A stretch of DNA of 64,000 bases from Siderastrea siderea (lineage: Eukaryota; Cnidaria; Anthozoa; Scleractinia; Rhizangiidae): the NCBI GenBank assembly GCA_964030785.1, contig OZ034976.1, forward strand, positions 2,542,001 to 2,606,000, read 5' to 3'. Shown here in pieces: positions 22,503 through 35,190 of this stretch. A program made the translations under genes and the position numbers. Numbering within the stretch: position 1 is the stretch's first letter; each line of letters starts with the position of its first letter. Under the pieces are notes generated by a model. That model was not told where the DNA came from. It did not search any database and saw nothing but the letters and a program-made list of their open reading frames with translations.

Positions 22503-23765
22503 ACCATTACGGTTTTGCGCCCCATGAAACACGTCGATCGAACATGCAAATTAGCTTCCAAAAAAAACGTACAGGGCATGCGTAACAAGATGCACAACTG
22601 TCAATCATTCAAGTCCCGAGTGTACATCAATGTCAGAACCATTGTTTCTGCTCTCAGCGTTCGAATCATTGACCTATTCATCGAGGAACAATGCCGGTAA
22701 TTAGGAAAGCCATCGCGGTTTAACCTCTATTGTTAAAAATAATTCACACCTGAAATTACAATAAACGTGAAGCAGTATGAACATGTCGTATGAAGTCCGT
22801 AGATTTTTAAAATGGGTTAGAGTAAACGGATAAACTATTAGGTAAACAGGCAAACGATCGATCGCTTATTAAAACGCAGCCAAAAGTAACTGAACAGCTG
22901 GCAAAGCATTCTACGTTATTGTAATTGGTTCAAAATGTCTAAAAAATTTTCTTTACTTTTTCGTCAAAATCCATTAGGTATCCAAATACTTGACGGCAAA
23001 TTAAACCAGACATTGCAAGCGAAGATTTGAGCGAACTGAAACAGTGACTTTCAAAAACTACAGAAAGTCTGACACGCTCACACTGCCAGATATCTAACTA
23101 ACATGCCGCTTTATTCTCTCGTGATTCTGACAACAGAAAAACTAAAGTACTTTCTGACATGTGCCATTGAGCGGTGTTTAACAGTCCTGTCTTTCCTTTC
23201 TACGGCGCGTTGTTGAATACTAGAGAAAAGCTTTATTTGTCTACGTATCTAAACACGCGCGCGCTGAGCTAGCTGAACCACGTGTACGCGGACTCAGCCT
23301 CCGCAAAAACTCGAATTATCAAGACCTCTCTCTTTTTTTAATACTGTACGCGAACACGTAAATAAAATTCTTCGTTTAAACAGCCAACAGCAGATGATCG
23401 ATGTCTGTGTAGATTTCTACACAACTCGTGTAAGCTTAAGTGTATTTCCACGCTGCGGTCGCTCGAAGTTTTCTTTCTAATAAATGAAATCTTTATCGCA
23501 CGTTTCTGGTTGAGCAATTTTCATTTCCTCTACAGCCATCATTAATCGAAAGTGAGAGCATTTTTCGCACATTTCCACAATAGCAATTACTCCTATTGTC
23601 TTTTCACGGACGGGAAGGACAGCCCTATAAATCCCTTTTGGGAATACTCGGTATTGAAGTCAAAGAGAACCGAAAATGGCGGCGTGCTTTGTGAGCGCGC
23701 ACAGCATCATGGATACCCCACATTTTTCGGGCGACACAGTTCATGGGGCGCGAAACCGTAATGGT
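22503..23765. mobile_element. 1263-bp terminal-inverted-repeat element
   Basis: Ends are near-perfect inverted repeats: ACCATTACGGTTTTGCGCCC at the left, and the reverse complement of ACCATTACGGTTTCGCGCCC at the right. It sits inside the CCGT/TCCG repeat tract of the composite element, so the target duplication (CCGT or TCCGT) cannot be fixed. Copy 1 lacks it. No transposase frame is visible, so it is probably a non-autonomous DNA transposon of unknown superfamily. Confidence 0.75.
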
Positions 23766-24603
23766 CCGTCCGTCCGCACACTCTGTGGGAGGAGGAGGGG
23801 AGTCCGAAGACAACCCGACGGGGGCAGAGAATGCCATCTTTTCTTGGCGGGAAATCGCACGGTGCTTTAGGGCAACCGGCATTTTTCTTGGCGGGAAATC
23901 GCATGACCATCGTCGCTTTTGAAAAAGAGGTTTCTTTAAAAGCTTAAGCTTCTTTAGCATTTAACGATTGCTCGAGAGTAACGAAGTTTTATACTTGACA
24001 AAAAAACGTCTAATATATATAAATGGAAAGAAAAAGTTCAAAAGAATACTGGTAGAAGGCGAAAAGTTCAAGTTACGAAAGCTGCATTCAAAGGACTTCA
24101 TCGCTTTGTTTTCTTCACGGCGGAGAGTTTGCCCTGTTCTGAAAGACAACCGAGTAAGTGAAGTTTTTGAAAGGTCTAAGGTACATGATTTCGAGTATTA
24201 CGATGAAAGAAATTACGTTTTGAAATGTAAATTTGATTTATGCCGTTAGAAATGTGTTATTTACTTTTGACTTTAAAAAAATATTAGAAAACGCGCTCAG
24301 ATTTGTGACAGATTCTTGAATATTTTGCCATGCTGAGCCGATTTCACTCGCGTGGACCGACCTACGATTTTGGAAGTGTAACGCGAATTGCATTTAAGTA
24401 TAAACATAGGGGTTTTCGAATAAATTTTTTTCAAAAATGATTTCTCTGTCCATTATTTTGTGTTTGTTTATTCATAACAGTAGGTTTAAGCACAGCCGCA
24501 AGACAACTGCATAAGCTTTGCTTTCAATTTTCACCGTCCGGTCCATCTCTTTGTGCAACTGTCGATTTTCTTGTCCTAGACGTTTTTAATAGTAATAATC
24601 TTT

Positions 24604-25110
24604 TAAGCGAAGCAGTTGTCGGTTTAAAGCTACTTTATCCGAAAAGCTTCCGAAAACAGTTTTGTGCGTTCCTCAAAGCGCCTAACTTTATATAGGCTTA
24701 CTTCGCATCCGCAAAACTTATGCCGGCATAATAACAATTTAATTAAAGCGTGTTTGGCGTTTCTTTGTTTTGAATCTTGATTGTCTCTAGTTAGAGAACG
24801 AAATATAACAGTTATTTGAAAAACTATAAGCGAAGCAGTTGTCGGTTTAAACCTATTATGCCCGAAAAGCTTCCAAAAACAGTTCGGTGCATTTTTTAAA
24901 GCGCTCGAATATCAGACAATTTGCAGCCACAAAACTTATGCAACAGAGTTAAGAATGTTTGGACGGTGTTTGTTCGTTTGTTTTCAATCTCGATGGTCTC
25001 AAGTTAGAGAACGAAATATAAGCGAAGCAGTTTTGAGTTTAAAGCTATTTTATCCCGTAAGTAATGTGTGTTCCTCAAAGTGCTTGAATTTTTTCGCGGC
25101 TGTTAAAACC
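24604..25110. repeat. Three tandem units of about 200 bp, copy 2
   Basis: Same internal array as at 5060-5570. Confidence 0.7.
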
Positions 25111-25602
25111 TACGCGACATTTCTTCGATAAGTTTATTACAAGTGCTTCGAAGCTCCCCAGATCCTTTATTTCGGGTAATCCCAGTAAAATGCCGGTGAA
25201 ATGTCAGTATAAATTTTTGACCAGACTAATATTTTTATTTAGTGGCAGTTCATGTTATTTGTTAATAAACCAAGGAGATTTGACAAGCCTTCACAGTTAA
25301 TGACAGGATATGGAAACATTGCAAACACCAAGCTAGACGGCTCGTGAGTAAAATAATCAAGCTGTGCTCAGCCTCTAGAACGACCTTTCGAGCTTGGTTT
25401 TACAGAACAGATCCCCAAAATATTGAAGGACAATTCGGAACACTTTCAGGCTTTTTGAGAAACACTTTTCGAAAGCGAACGAGCCAAGAAAAGCCCCGAA
25501 ATGTATTTCAGACCGAAAAGTTTCAGGAATATTTTTGAGAAACGAACACCAGTTTATTCCTTCGCGGCTCCGCCTTTAGGCTTGGCTAAATCTATATATT
25601 AT

Positions 25603-25965
25603 GGGTTTCTCTTTACTACACGCCGTGATTGGTTAAAAAAAAAACTCGCGACACTTTCTCGACCAATTAAAAGTAAAATCAAAACATAATAATAATTAAT
25701 AATAATAATAATAATTTATTACTTTTTAGGCGCAAATAAGCATAGGGATATGATCAAACCATGACTTGCTCACACACGTTTTCCCGCACTTGACCACTGA
25801 GGCCTATTACACGTATTTGTTTCGAGTTCTGATTGGTTAATTGCATTGTGTAGCTTGGGTCTGCTGTGATTGGCCAGAGTAATTGCTTTAGTTTTGGTTT
25901 TACGACCGGCTCATTTGAAAAACGCTCAATGAGAAGCTAAAGTACTCTTGGAGGAAAAAAAAAAG
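25603..25965. repeat. CCAAT-rich dispersed repeat, copy 2
   Basis: Duplicate of 6058-6420 with a shorter AAT run. Confidence 0.5.
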
Positions 25966-26049
25966 TACCAGGAGTGGGGTTCGAACCCACGCGGACAATA
26001 CGTCCATTGGATCTTAAGTCCAACGCCTTAACCACTCGGCCATCCTGGT
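25966..26049 (-). tRNA. tRNA-Leu(UAA), copy 2
   Basis: Same as the gene at 6422-6505 with a single visible base difference in the variable-arm region (ATACATCC becomes ATACGTCC on the plus strand). Copied with the segmental duplication. Confidence 0.95.
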
Positions 26050-26062
26050 AATGTTACTTCTG

Positions 26063-27084
26063 CTGGAAATAATGCAAAGACTGTTCAGACAACGTGCACG
26101 AGGCGTAAATACAAGATTTCGGCTGGCCAATACCAGCCTTCTTCAGGTTTATTGAATGAAACGCGAATTTATATAGGTCTTTATATAACGAACCGGAAAT
26201 AACAGGACAGGGCTACGTGATGTGTTAAAAATACAGAAAAAATAACAATAATGAAATAAAAGAGGAAATACAGTTTAATAGAGATAAGGAAAAAGCTGGT
26301 TGGATTACATTTCATCTCTTCTGTTAAGACCTGGAGGCTCCAGTGTGTTTCCTCGGCGGATGAGGAATGCCTCACGAGCCTTTCTAACTGAATCACGATT
26401 AGTATATAATTTTTCAAGTGGTATAAGAAGCATATGATTAACCGTATGATTGCCAGTAATAAAGTGTCGTGAGACAGCGGTAGGATTGTAGCTGGAGGTG
26501 TTGATAATGGGTCGCCTATGTTCATTAAAGCGTTCTTTGAGGCGACGTTTAGTTTCTCCGATATATTGAAGATTACATTTAGTACATTGAATCATGTAAA
26601 TCACATTACACGTTTCACAAGTAATGTGCGATTTGATTTGATTAAATTGTCCAGTACTATTAAAAGTATATTGCGTGCGGCCATCTTCGATATAAGGACA
26701 GGTGGTACAATTATTTTTATTGCACCGAAAAGAGCCAGGAGGAAACCGTGAGTTGTCAGTGTTGACAGGTTCCAGTAACTTAGCTCTAACAAGAATGTCA
26801 CTAACGTTTTCACAACGCCGGTGGGCTACTAGAGGAAGACTAGTAAAAACCTTTTTACAAGGATCAGATAAGTAGAGAACATGAGAGTGTTTGTGGATTA
26901 TGCGGGTTATGTTAGGTAAAGCAGGATTGTATGTAATGACAAAAGGAACAGTATCTGTCTGTCGTTTAGGTTTGGTTTTAAGAGTGTCGTTGCAAGAAAC
27001 GTCAGAAGCCCGTTGTATTTGGGTTTTAAGAAAATCTAGTCTATAACCCCGATTGACGAGGTAGTTCATAAGTACTTCAATCTG
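26063..27084 (-). mobile_element. 5'-truncated Penelope-like element, copy 2
   Basis: Duplicate of the element at 6520-7545. The open frame 27069-26305 has 254 codons with the same cysteine cluster and GIY-YIG core. Both frames remain open after duplication despite several amino-acid changes. Confidence 0.88.
26117..26146 (-). ncRNA. Hammerhead-ribozyme-like core, copy 2
   Basis: Identical core and stem II to 6573-6602. The downstream bases differ slightly (GTATTTACG against GTAGTTACG). Confidence 0.3.
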
Positions 27085-27576
27085 CTGATAATTATTTTAA
27101 AATGTCTTATTCCATGCCTTTCTATTCCATGCCTTTGTTATTAGAGATGTTTCAGGACAGAGCAGTTTAGAGCACGATTTCACGCGCAGCAACATAACTG
27201 CAAACTTTTAAAAACAGGGAAGCCACGTGTTCGGCTACCCGCGTGACCATGCGCTGAGAAAAACGCTTTGAAGTTTTGGGTAAAGATAAATTTCTTAAAA
27301 TAAATAATTTATTTATTCAAAGAAGAATTATCGTAATCCAATAAAATTATTGGTAGCACCATGAAATCTACAATTGAATCGAATTTTTACACGCTTCACG
27401 AAAATTACGTGTAAAGACCATACCACTTTGTTGTCTTGCACACGTCCAAGATAGCCAAAGATAGCCGGCAATCAAGGGATTATGAAGGGGAAGTTAGAGC
27501 AAGCAAACCCGGAAAGCACAGGACACATCGAGTTCCACACGGGGGTTAGCAGCTTTGGTAGGGTGGGGTGAGTGGG

Positions 27577-27850
27577 GTGCGGTGGTGTAGTGGTTGCGCG
27601 TTGGACTTAAGATCTGAAGGTCGGTGGCTCGACGCCCAGTCCCTGCCATCGTGTTCAGTTTCCTCAGACAAGAAACTTTACCCCACATTGTCTCTCTCCA
27701 CCCAGGTGTATAAATGCGTACTGGTGACATACTTCTGGGGATAATCCGGCAATGGACATCCAGGGGGAGTAGCAATACTCTCAGTTACTTCATGCTACAG
27801 AACCCGGGTTAAGCTCCGGCTCGTGTGGGTCCCCTTGGCTTGTGTGCGAC
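27577..27850 (+). repeat. tRNA-derived SINE, copy 2
   Basis: Duplicate of 8037-8290, upstream of vWA gene 3. Confidence 0.65.
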
Positions 27851-27907
27851 TTTACCTAGGATGAGGCAAGGTGAGTCCTGACAACAGGAGAAACCTGCTC
27901 TCAACGT

Positions 27908-27972
27908 TTAGCTCAGCTGGTGGAACAAGGCACCGGTATCCCGAGGGTAATGGGTTCAATTACCGTTACAGT
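27908..27972 (+). repeat. Degenerate tRNA-like repeat, copy 2
   Basis: Copy of 8366-8428 with a better-preserved A box. Confidence 0.45.
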
Positions 27973-28255
27973 CTTTTTCCTTTTGTTTTTCAGGCTAAAA
28001 GGGAGAATTGCTTCAATTGCTTTCACACTTCGAAGATCATTCCACTCATTTCAAGTTTGAGCCACAGTTCATATACACGTATGTCTTTCATATATTTATT
28101 ACTGATAAACGTTATCGTAATACAAGGCCAGTTTGTTTTATAAGTGCACTTCTTTTCTTTTTTTTCAGGTCGGGATTTGATAAATATTTTATTGTTTGTT
28201 GTCACTTGAACTGTCTGAACTCGTCCTGGTATATCTCAGCCAACGTTTGTTAAAG

Positions 28256-28354
28256 ATGGACGTCTATCAGCTCCTCCTGTTTGCGTTGGCGATCATCTTT
28301 GCTGAAGGTACGTAGGAAAAACAGAACCACAGGAAGTCAACAGAGAGAGACAGT

Positions 28355-28439
<85 letters not shown>

Positions 28440-28443
28440 TCAC

Positions 28444-28480
<37 letters not shown>

Positions 28481-29084
28481 GAGAGAGAGAGAGAGTAAGA
28501 GAGAAAGAGAGAAAGTTGTTTATTCATTGTATCTGGACCGTGGTAACTTCTGAGAGGAGAAAGAAATGAGTAAACGAAAAGGGCGGATGAAAAGGTGTTT
28601 TCCCACCAAATTTTCGAACCTTTTATAAATGGCCACCAAAATGCCCTAACGATGATCGCCTAAAGTAAACGGGTGGTCGCCTACGAAAAGTCTCAAATGT
28701 AGCTAGGTTATGAATAGTAAAAGAAATTCGGTATCTTTGACTAGTGATCACGTAAGAGGGGTTGTCAGGTTTAGGACTGGAAATTAAAAAAAAACCTGTG
28801 GATAAACTGATGCTAAAGTCGCCATCATTTAGTCTTAGATCCTACGGATATAGATCCTTTTCAGTTTGCGCGCCTAAGCTTTGGAATTCGCTACCTTTTC
28901 ATATAAAATCTAGCCCTTCAGTAGACGTTTCTTCTCAAGAAAGCTTTTTATCGAACACTTTACTTTTGTGACTGTAGACTTGTAGTTTTTATTTTCATTT
29001 ATTTATTTATTTATTTTTTAAGATTTGATCACATGTAAAGCGCTTTTGGATGTCTTCAGAAAAGGCCCTGTATAAATTGTATAA

Positions 29085-29142
<58 letters not shown>

Positions 29143-32100
29143 CCGTCTCAGTAGAATAAACTGGTCACTCAGTTGACGCGGGACTCTTGTGCGAAAAAGC
29201 AATTGTCTATTACGACCCGTCCTGCCTGGCGTTAAAAATGGTTTTTCATTTATCCGGCACTTTCATCTGTCTATTTCTGATCTTTCTCAATCAGTAAATC
29301 GACGGGTAGGAAGACCGCCGTATCGATCCGTCGACGAGTATCTAACCTTAAGGCGAGTTATTCATCTATAATAAGGCGCCGATCATATTAGACGATCGCG
29401 CGAGTTATCGAGTGATCGAGTTATATAGTTATCTGTTTTCTTATATATGTAGTCTTCATAGGAGCCAGAACGTTTCAGTATTCTCGCTTTGTCAATGTTA
29501 TTAAAACACCTGTTCCGTCAAATGGTCAGTCTGGCCTTTGAGATACCACAAGAAATGCATGTCGGAGTAATAATGCTGCTTATTCCCTTTATGATACAAA
29601 ACCAGAAAGTCTTAGCACCGATGACTTAACAAGGACCTACCACTTCTGGTAAAACTTCATTGGCTTCCGATTTCCTACCGTGTTGTGTTCAAGTTACTTT
29701 TGTTGGTTTTGAAAGCTCTAAATGGTCTTGGCCCTCGGTAGCTAGTCGAATTACCTCAGGACACTTCATTCAAATTCCTTAGACCTTCTTTTGCAACAGA
29801 AATCCAATACTAAAACATATGGCGACAGGGCATTTTCCACATGTGCCCCTAGACTGTTTAATAGTATGCCCTTAGACATTCGTAAATCGAACAGTGTTTC
29901 GATTTAAAAAAAAAAACAATTAAAGACCTACCTTTTTAGGAAATTTATTAATAATGGTTTATATCTTCTTATTTCTATTTTTATTTATTAATAATATAGA
30001 CAAGAGCGTTTTAGTGAAAAACAGACCACTCGTAAATTTCATACGAAACTACATCCGGAACTCGAGTGGCGTATTTTCCATATCCTCACTAGTGAGGATA
30101 TCGATGACGTCATTTCCCGCTTTTACACTGCTGTTTGTGCAAAAATACTCTTTTCTATATAATAAAAAGAAAATTACACGGTGGCTTGAAGATATAAATT
30201 TTATTTTCTCGTGGTAAAAAACAATATTTTACTCACTCGCTGCGCTCTTTCGTAAGATATTGTTTTTACCACTCGAAAATAAAATTCATATCTTCACACC
30301 GCCGTGTAATATCCTCTATATATTTATTATTATAAAATTATTATTTTTAACATTGTTGTAAAGCACCACGAACAACTAGTGGATTTGAGCGCTATAAAAG
30401 TGTTTAACTAATTAATTAACCTAACCATTCAAACATTTAGAGTTGTTTTATTTTAACAGGAAAACAAGAAAAATGCAGCACAAAGATTGACCTAGCTATC
30501 GTTTTAGACGCTTCTGGGAGCATTGGCGAAGCGAACTTTAACATGGCCAAAGACTTCGCCAAAGAACTGTGCAGACGATTCGTGATCTCCAGAGACAAAG
30601 TTCACGTATCTATTGTCTCTTATTCTCAGTATGTCCATTTAATGCCTAAGTTCAGTGATTGCTATGATGAGAAGTCGCTCGAAAATGCTTTGAATAACCA
30701 GCATCTCTACGAAGCTTCCTCGACCAGTACTGGCAGGACATTGAAAGTTATCTATTTTGACGTGTTTAATGAGAAGAGGGGCGGAGCGAGAACTGAGGAG
30801 CTTGGTGAGCAGTTGAGCAGTTCTTTATCGTTCATTCATTTTATGTTACAGCAATGCTTGCTGTACAGTCCTGTATATACAAACGTAATGCAAAGGAAAG
30901 TCGGCGAAATTCAAATAGACGAACTTTCGTTGCAAACAAAATATCGCCGAAATTCCACAGTTTTTTCAGAAATCTATTGTTTACGTTTCGGCGCGGACAA
31001 TTTCGCGATTGGCGAAAACACAAATGTCTAAAGACATGGTTAGAGCCTAATTTGCATAAAATCTACTCACCTGTTCATAACTTTGGGGACATTTGCTGAA
31101 AAGCTCTCAAACTTTGCACCCATTTAAAACGTGATGGCCTTAACTCAATATTTAGACTTAAGTGCCCAACGCTTGTGTCACGTGACCAGTGAAGGATGAT
31201 TAAGGGTCAAAATCTTTAGAGTGAAATGGGGAATATAAAATGAAACAGAATTAAATCTTTTTGGGTGTCATTCTTTTACATCCAAAGAGCTTATAATGAA
31301 TTAGCCTTGTGAGATTGTCTATTTTATTTATATTAGAAATTATTAAAGCATTAATTAAGTCACGTGACCTATTTTCGTGATTTGTAGGATTTCTACTTAA
31401 TATGGACACGTTTAATAGGCGAATTTATGATGGCCGCTTAGCATGTAAAAGAATGACACCCAAAAAGATTTCTTTTTATCTCATTTTATATTCCCCATTT
31501 CACTCTGAAAATGTTAACCGTGACCCAAATGATTGACACTTGAAGTCAACACTGAGTTAGGGTTATCAGTTTTCCACAGTTGCCAAGTTTGAGAGTTTTT
31601 CGGCAGATTTCCGCAGAGTTATGACTTTTGGGCAAATTTATGCAAATTAGGCCCAAACCTTGCCTTAAGTGGCCTGAGGTTCGCAGTTGTGAACGAAAAT
31701 TCTCGTGAACTTTCGTTTGCCTAAAGCAAAAGTTCGTATGCAGGAGCTGAAGGTTCATGAGTGTTAAAAGAAAATTCGCCTACATTCAGCGAAAATTCGC
31801 CAGCCGACATTAAATGTAACTGTCATTCACTCTCAGAGCTCTGAATTAGCTAGCGCAGAACTTGCGATCATGAAAGACCTTCGGTTCCAAAGCGGTTATC
31901 CACGTTGCCGGTGAGCCAACTTTAAACTATCATTAACTCATACAATTTTGTTTTGATTTGGCAAAAAAGAGAACGTAAGGCCACCCCATCATTTCATACT
32001 TTCCAAGTAAGTGTCAATGCATGTAAATCATAGCCAGAGGAACCGCCACGTTAATGTATTTTATTTCGAAACTCCATTTCTTAGCACATACATGGCGATG

Positions 32101-32692
32101 TCTCGGGTGTTCAGCAGCCCTCTCTCTGATTGCTTTGAATCACGTACCTCATGCTTGAGCGAAATCCCGAGCATTTTCCTTTCATATTTCTCTGAGTAAA
32201 TGCTAAGTTTTGAAGTGATCCCTTGCTCAGCGTCCAAGTTTGGCATCCGGCGTACGTTAACTAATGGATAGTTCATGCTTTTAACAGTTTCTTATTTGAG
32301 TTAGGCTTGGACGAATCTTTTTATCCTTGAGGATTACCTGTTTCTCCTAAAGGCAGCAGTTGTTGTCTTATTTTTTTCAAAACACTTTTGTTCCATTGTA
32401 TTTTTAACTTTTGTTTTGTTTTGTTTTCTCTTTCATCACAGATGTAAAAAAGGTGACCGTCGTCGTTACAGATGGTTACAGCACGACCGGAGTCGAATTT
32501 GTGGAAGACAAGGCTAACCTTATGAAGAACGCTGGAATTGAAATATTTGCAATCGGGATTACCAAGAGAATGAAAGACGAAGAATTGGTTATTTTATCAA
32601 GTGAACCTGTTAAAAATCATTTCTTCAGGCTTTCTGATTCAAACTCTGTTAAGGGAATAGCCGACTCTATCATTAAGCAAATGTGCAAATAG
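28256..32692 (+). CDS. vWA gene 3 (subfamily B): small secreted vWA-domain protein
   Basis: Exons 28256-28307, 30460-30804 and 32442-32692 join in phase 1 to 215 residues. The signal peptide and exon 2 protein are identical to gene 1 (MIDAS DASGS, SSTSTGRTL). Exon 3 keeps VVVTDGYS but differs from gene 1 at a few positions (FVEDK for FVKDK, MKDEE for MRDEE, VKGIAD for VKRIAD, KQMCK for KQVCK). The unchanged exon 2 beside diverged introns hints at constraint or recent exchange. Splice sites and frame are intact, so it is probably expressed like gene 1. Intron 1 carries an expanded GA tract, LINE ends and a foldback element; intron 2 carries the long inverted repeat. Confidence 0.88.
28340..28512 (+). 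repeat. Expanded (GA)n tract in intron 1 of gene 3
   Basis: About 160 bp of nearly pure GA repeat with two CAGTCACA interruptions, about 30 bp after the exon 1 donor. The duplicated interruption suggests the tract grew by copying a block as well as by slippage. Confidence 0.85.
28720..29142 (+). mobile_element. LINE 3' end with (TTA)n tail in intron 1 of gene 3
   Basis: The open frame 28762-28971 has the APKLWNSLP tail. It is followed by a UTR with GTAAAGCGCTTTTGGATG and a (TTA)n run ending near 29141, a normal LINE 3' terminus. Copy 1 has lost the UTR and tail. Confidence 0.7.
29645..30425 (+). mobile_element. Second LINE 3' end, interrupted, in intron 1 of gene 3
   Basis: Duplicate of 9840-10620. 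The reading frame is more damaged here by small deletions near 29745. Confidence 0.65.
29999..30316. mobile_element. Palindromic foldback element inside LINE UTR, copy 2
   Basis: Duplicate of 10194-10510 with a few substitutions in the palindrome arms. Confidence 0.55.
31039..31659. mobile_element. Long inverted repeat in intron 2 of gene 3
   Basis: Duplicate of 11232-11853 in the paralogous intron. Confidence 0.75.
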
Positions 32693-33432
32693 CCATATAT
32701 TGCATGAGTTTACAGCTGTCTTGTTAGAGGGGTCATGCCTTGAACGAAGGTGTTTACCATCGGAGGCGGCAAAATGTAGCCTTCACTCCAGAGAATATGT
32801 CCTCTAGAGCAAACTCCCTAGAACAAGAGGAAAGAGAGCAGGCCTAAATAACTATAAATCATACCTTTTAAATAGCGAAGAAATTATTCGTAAATTTAGT
32901 AAATTGCTGTAACTGTTACGAACAATTTTCTTATCGTAGAGCCACATCCGAGCGAACAGGAAAAAGGGGAAAAAATAAGTCAATCACAAACTTCCGTATA
33001 CATTGCTTGTCTTCAGAGGGCGTGATGACTTCAGCGGTAAAAGGGACACAGTGTTTTGTGTGCTCACTTTATTAGATGTTTGTTCGGAAAATGTTCGCCT
33101 CTTCAGCCATTGAACACTTGGAGGGACAAACAAGCTTAATTTTGGGTGACTGTTCGATCGTATAACCAGTCTTTAGGGGCCCTTTCTTATTTCGCAGTGG
33201 CATAACACTTGTTCGTTTAAAACAGCAATAAATAAAATATTATTTCAAGTCCACTGCCTCGTGTTCTAAATTTAGAGACACATCCTCTTATTTTTGCTTG
33301 CATTAGCTTGTTTCGAGTTGGTTCCTGAAAAAAAAATTAGTATAATCCTATGGATGTTTATTTTTTGGTAGCTCTTCTTTGTAGGTCTTTTGTTAACACC
33401 CCTATGAAAAGTAATCCATAATATATTAACTT

Positions 33433-33592
33433 TAGCGCGTGCACATGCTTGAAGGGGTAGCGGGTAATACCGGCTTCCCCACGCAATTCTTGTAAGTTGT
33501 CTCAAGTTGCTTTGTGTTGTTGATCAAATAACAATATTCTATACACGATTATCAGATCCCCTGTGGCGTTTTACAGAACGGTTCTCTTTAAG
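33433..33592 (+). promoter_or_regulatory. Conserved 5' flank of orphan exon 1 (gene 4)
   Basis: Nearly identical to 13700-13857. If active, it would drive a transcript with no downstream vWA exons. Confidence 0.35.
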
Positions 33593-33644
33593 ATGGAGTT
33601 CTGCCTTTTCTTACTGTTTCTGGTGTCCGTTGTTTTCGCTGAAG
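33593..33644 (+). pseudogene. vWA gene 4 (subfamily A): orphan exon 1
   Basis: The 52-bp exon is identical in sequence to exon 1 of gene 2 (MEFCLFLLFLVSVVFAE then G|gtaaag). At about 34,700 intron 1 jumps to 3'-flank sequence equivalent to 17,138. Exons 2 and 3 are thus deleted and only the promoter, signal peptide and part of intron 1 remain. Confidence 0.85.
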
Positions 33645-34931
33645 GTAAAGTGCCTATTTACAAATTTGTTTGTTTGGTTAAGAAAGAAATCCTGGTAATT
33701 GAAAAGACGCATGCAATTTTTAGAGTTTCACAGGTGAAGAAGAGTGCCTGATTTTAAAACAGAAAAAAATGGATCAATGACATTGGATGGAATTTTTCCC
33801 AGATATTGAAAAAAAAGATTGTCCCATAGGGAAAAATGCTCGGTGGCTTTGATTTGAACGGTGATACGCTGGGATCTTATCAACGGATTCAAAAGTCGGA
33901 GAACCACGTTAAACCGTACACTCAAGAGTTATTCTTTTACACAACACAACGAGGCTCTAGATAGAGTTGGTTGATCGATTACCTCCTCGCTATTGGGATC
34001 ATTAAATGTTGCCTCTTTCACAATCAATGAGAGTGATCCTCATAAATTCTTACAACAAACTGGTCTGCAGTTTAACAAAATAAAATCACTCGATAAAATT
34101 AACGTCTTCAAACTCATGATAATGATTTGAGCATCTCCTGTGAGCGCGTAAATTTCTGAAATTTTTTTCTAGTATTTGCCTTTTTTAATGTTCTTTCAGT
34201 CTTTATAATGTTTGAGTGTGAAATTGCTTGTCCAGCTGCTTGTCCTGACATTGAAGTAATGAGTGGTTACCGGCATCGGGGAGAAATAAGGCCGCTTTCT
34301 CCTTTTACGAGGAGGTACCTCATTAGGAAGAAAGTCAAATCTCAGCTTTGTGATAACAACCTCCGCCCCCCCCCCCCCCAAAAAAAAAAGACAAAAAAAT
34401 AAACAGATTTACCTTAGTGCCTAAATTGGCGAATGCTAATCAATACATCGTTTCATCTCTCAAAATTTACTGAAAGGTGAAATTAATAATACCTGTTCCA
34501 GAGAATTCCAAAATGACAGATTTTTTCTCAGTTATTTTCTTTGAATCTTTTTAATTTAATTTGGAAATTGTGAATTTCAGTATCTCTCTTGCCATTAGGT
34601 AAGAGTGATTTTACTTTAACCCGTGAAATAGATACTAAACTATTACGCACTGTTATATTACACACAAATTCCATTGTTTTCTTTTGTTCAGCTTTTACTA
34701 TAAATTTTAAATTGTTTTTTTTAAAGTTTGAATTCGTAAACTTTTAAAAGAACTTATAAAAATAGCAAGTGCTAAAACTTGTGTGTGCATTTTGTATATC
34801 TGTTTTATATCTATTCACTAAGTTAAGTTGTCGCTCATAGCTATAGGTATTTCATTAGAGGTTTTCCCAAAAAAAAGACACATGCTAACCACATTTCTTT
34901 TATTTGCTATTAACTGCTTTTGTGGGGACAA

Positions 34932-35072
34932 AGAAAAAACATGGGTCCCCCAACGGGAATGGAACCCATGACCTTCCGTACCCACTGAGCTACTGGGAGA
35001 CTGGTGGCGACTATAGGCATATTTACTAGGTTCATGGTGACGCGTCCTGCATTCTGCTGGGATCAACGATAT
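34932..35072 (-). repeat. tRNA-derived SINE-like repeat, copy c
   Basis: Equivalent of copy a in the third, truncated unit. Confidence 0.6.
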
Positions 35073-35139
35073 CGAAAGCACCTTGTAGGGCAAAATACTT
35101 AATATGTCTCAACTCAGGATCGATTGCACTGAATGAATC

Positions 35140-35190
35140 CGGCCCTTTTGGTCCTGATCCTGATCCTGATCCTGATCCTGATCCTTTTGG
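35140..35190. repeat. Short (TGATCC)n run
   Basis: GGTCCTGATCC is expanded to about five TGATCC units here. The equivalent place near 17,580 has only one. Local slippage. Confidence 0.7.

Larger units (their letters stand above)
22365..25602 (+). mobile_element. Composite repeat element, copy 2, with nested insertion
   Basis: Equivalent of 4075-6057, interrupted inside its (CGTC)n tract by the 1263-bp terminal-inverted-repeat element at 22503-23765. The open frame 23968-24249 (basic, no recognised domain) is intact here. It is too weak a case to call a gene. Confidence 0.6.
15730..34700. repeat. Segmental tandem duplication, copy 2
   Basis: Second copy of the unit. Compared with copy 1 it carries extra insertions at 19978-20922 and 22503-23765. 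It lacks about 100 bp present at 2309-2410 and about 190 bp present at 2781-2966 in copy 1. It has longer (GA)n and (TTA)n tracts. The copies differ by scattered substitutions, so the duplication is recent but not brand new. Confidence 0.93.

Noticed and set aside
28281..28553. RERERE-rich open frame (also 8696-8878)
   Set aside because: GA microsatellite inside an intron.
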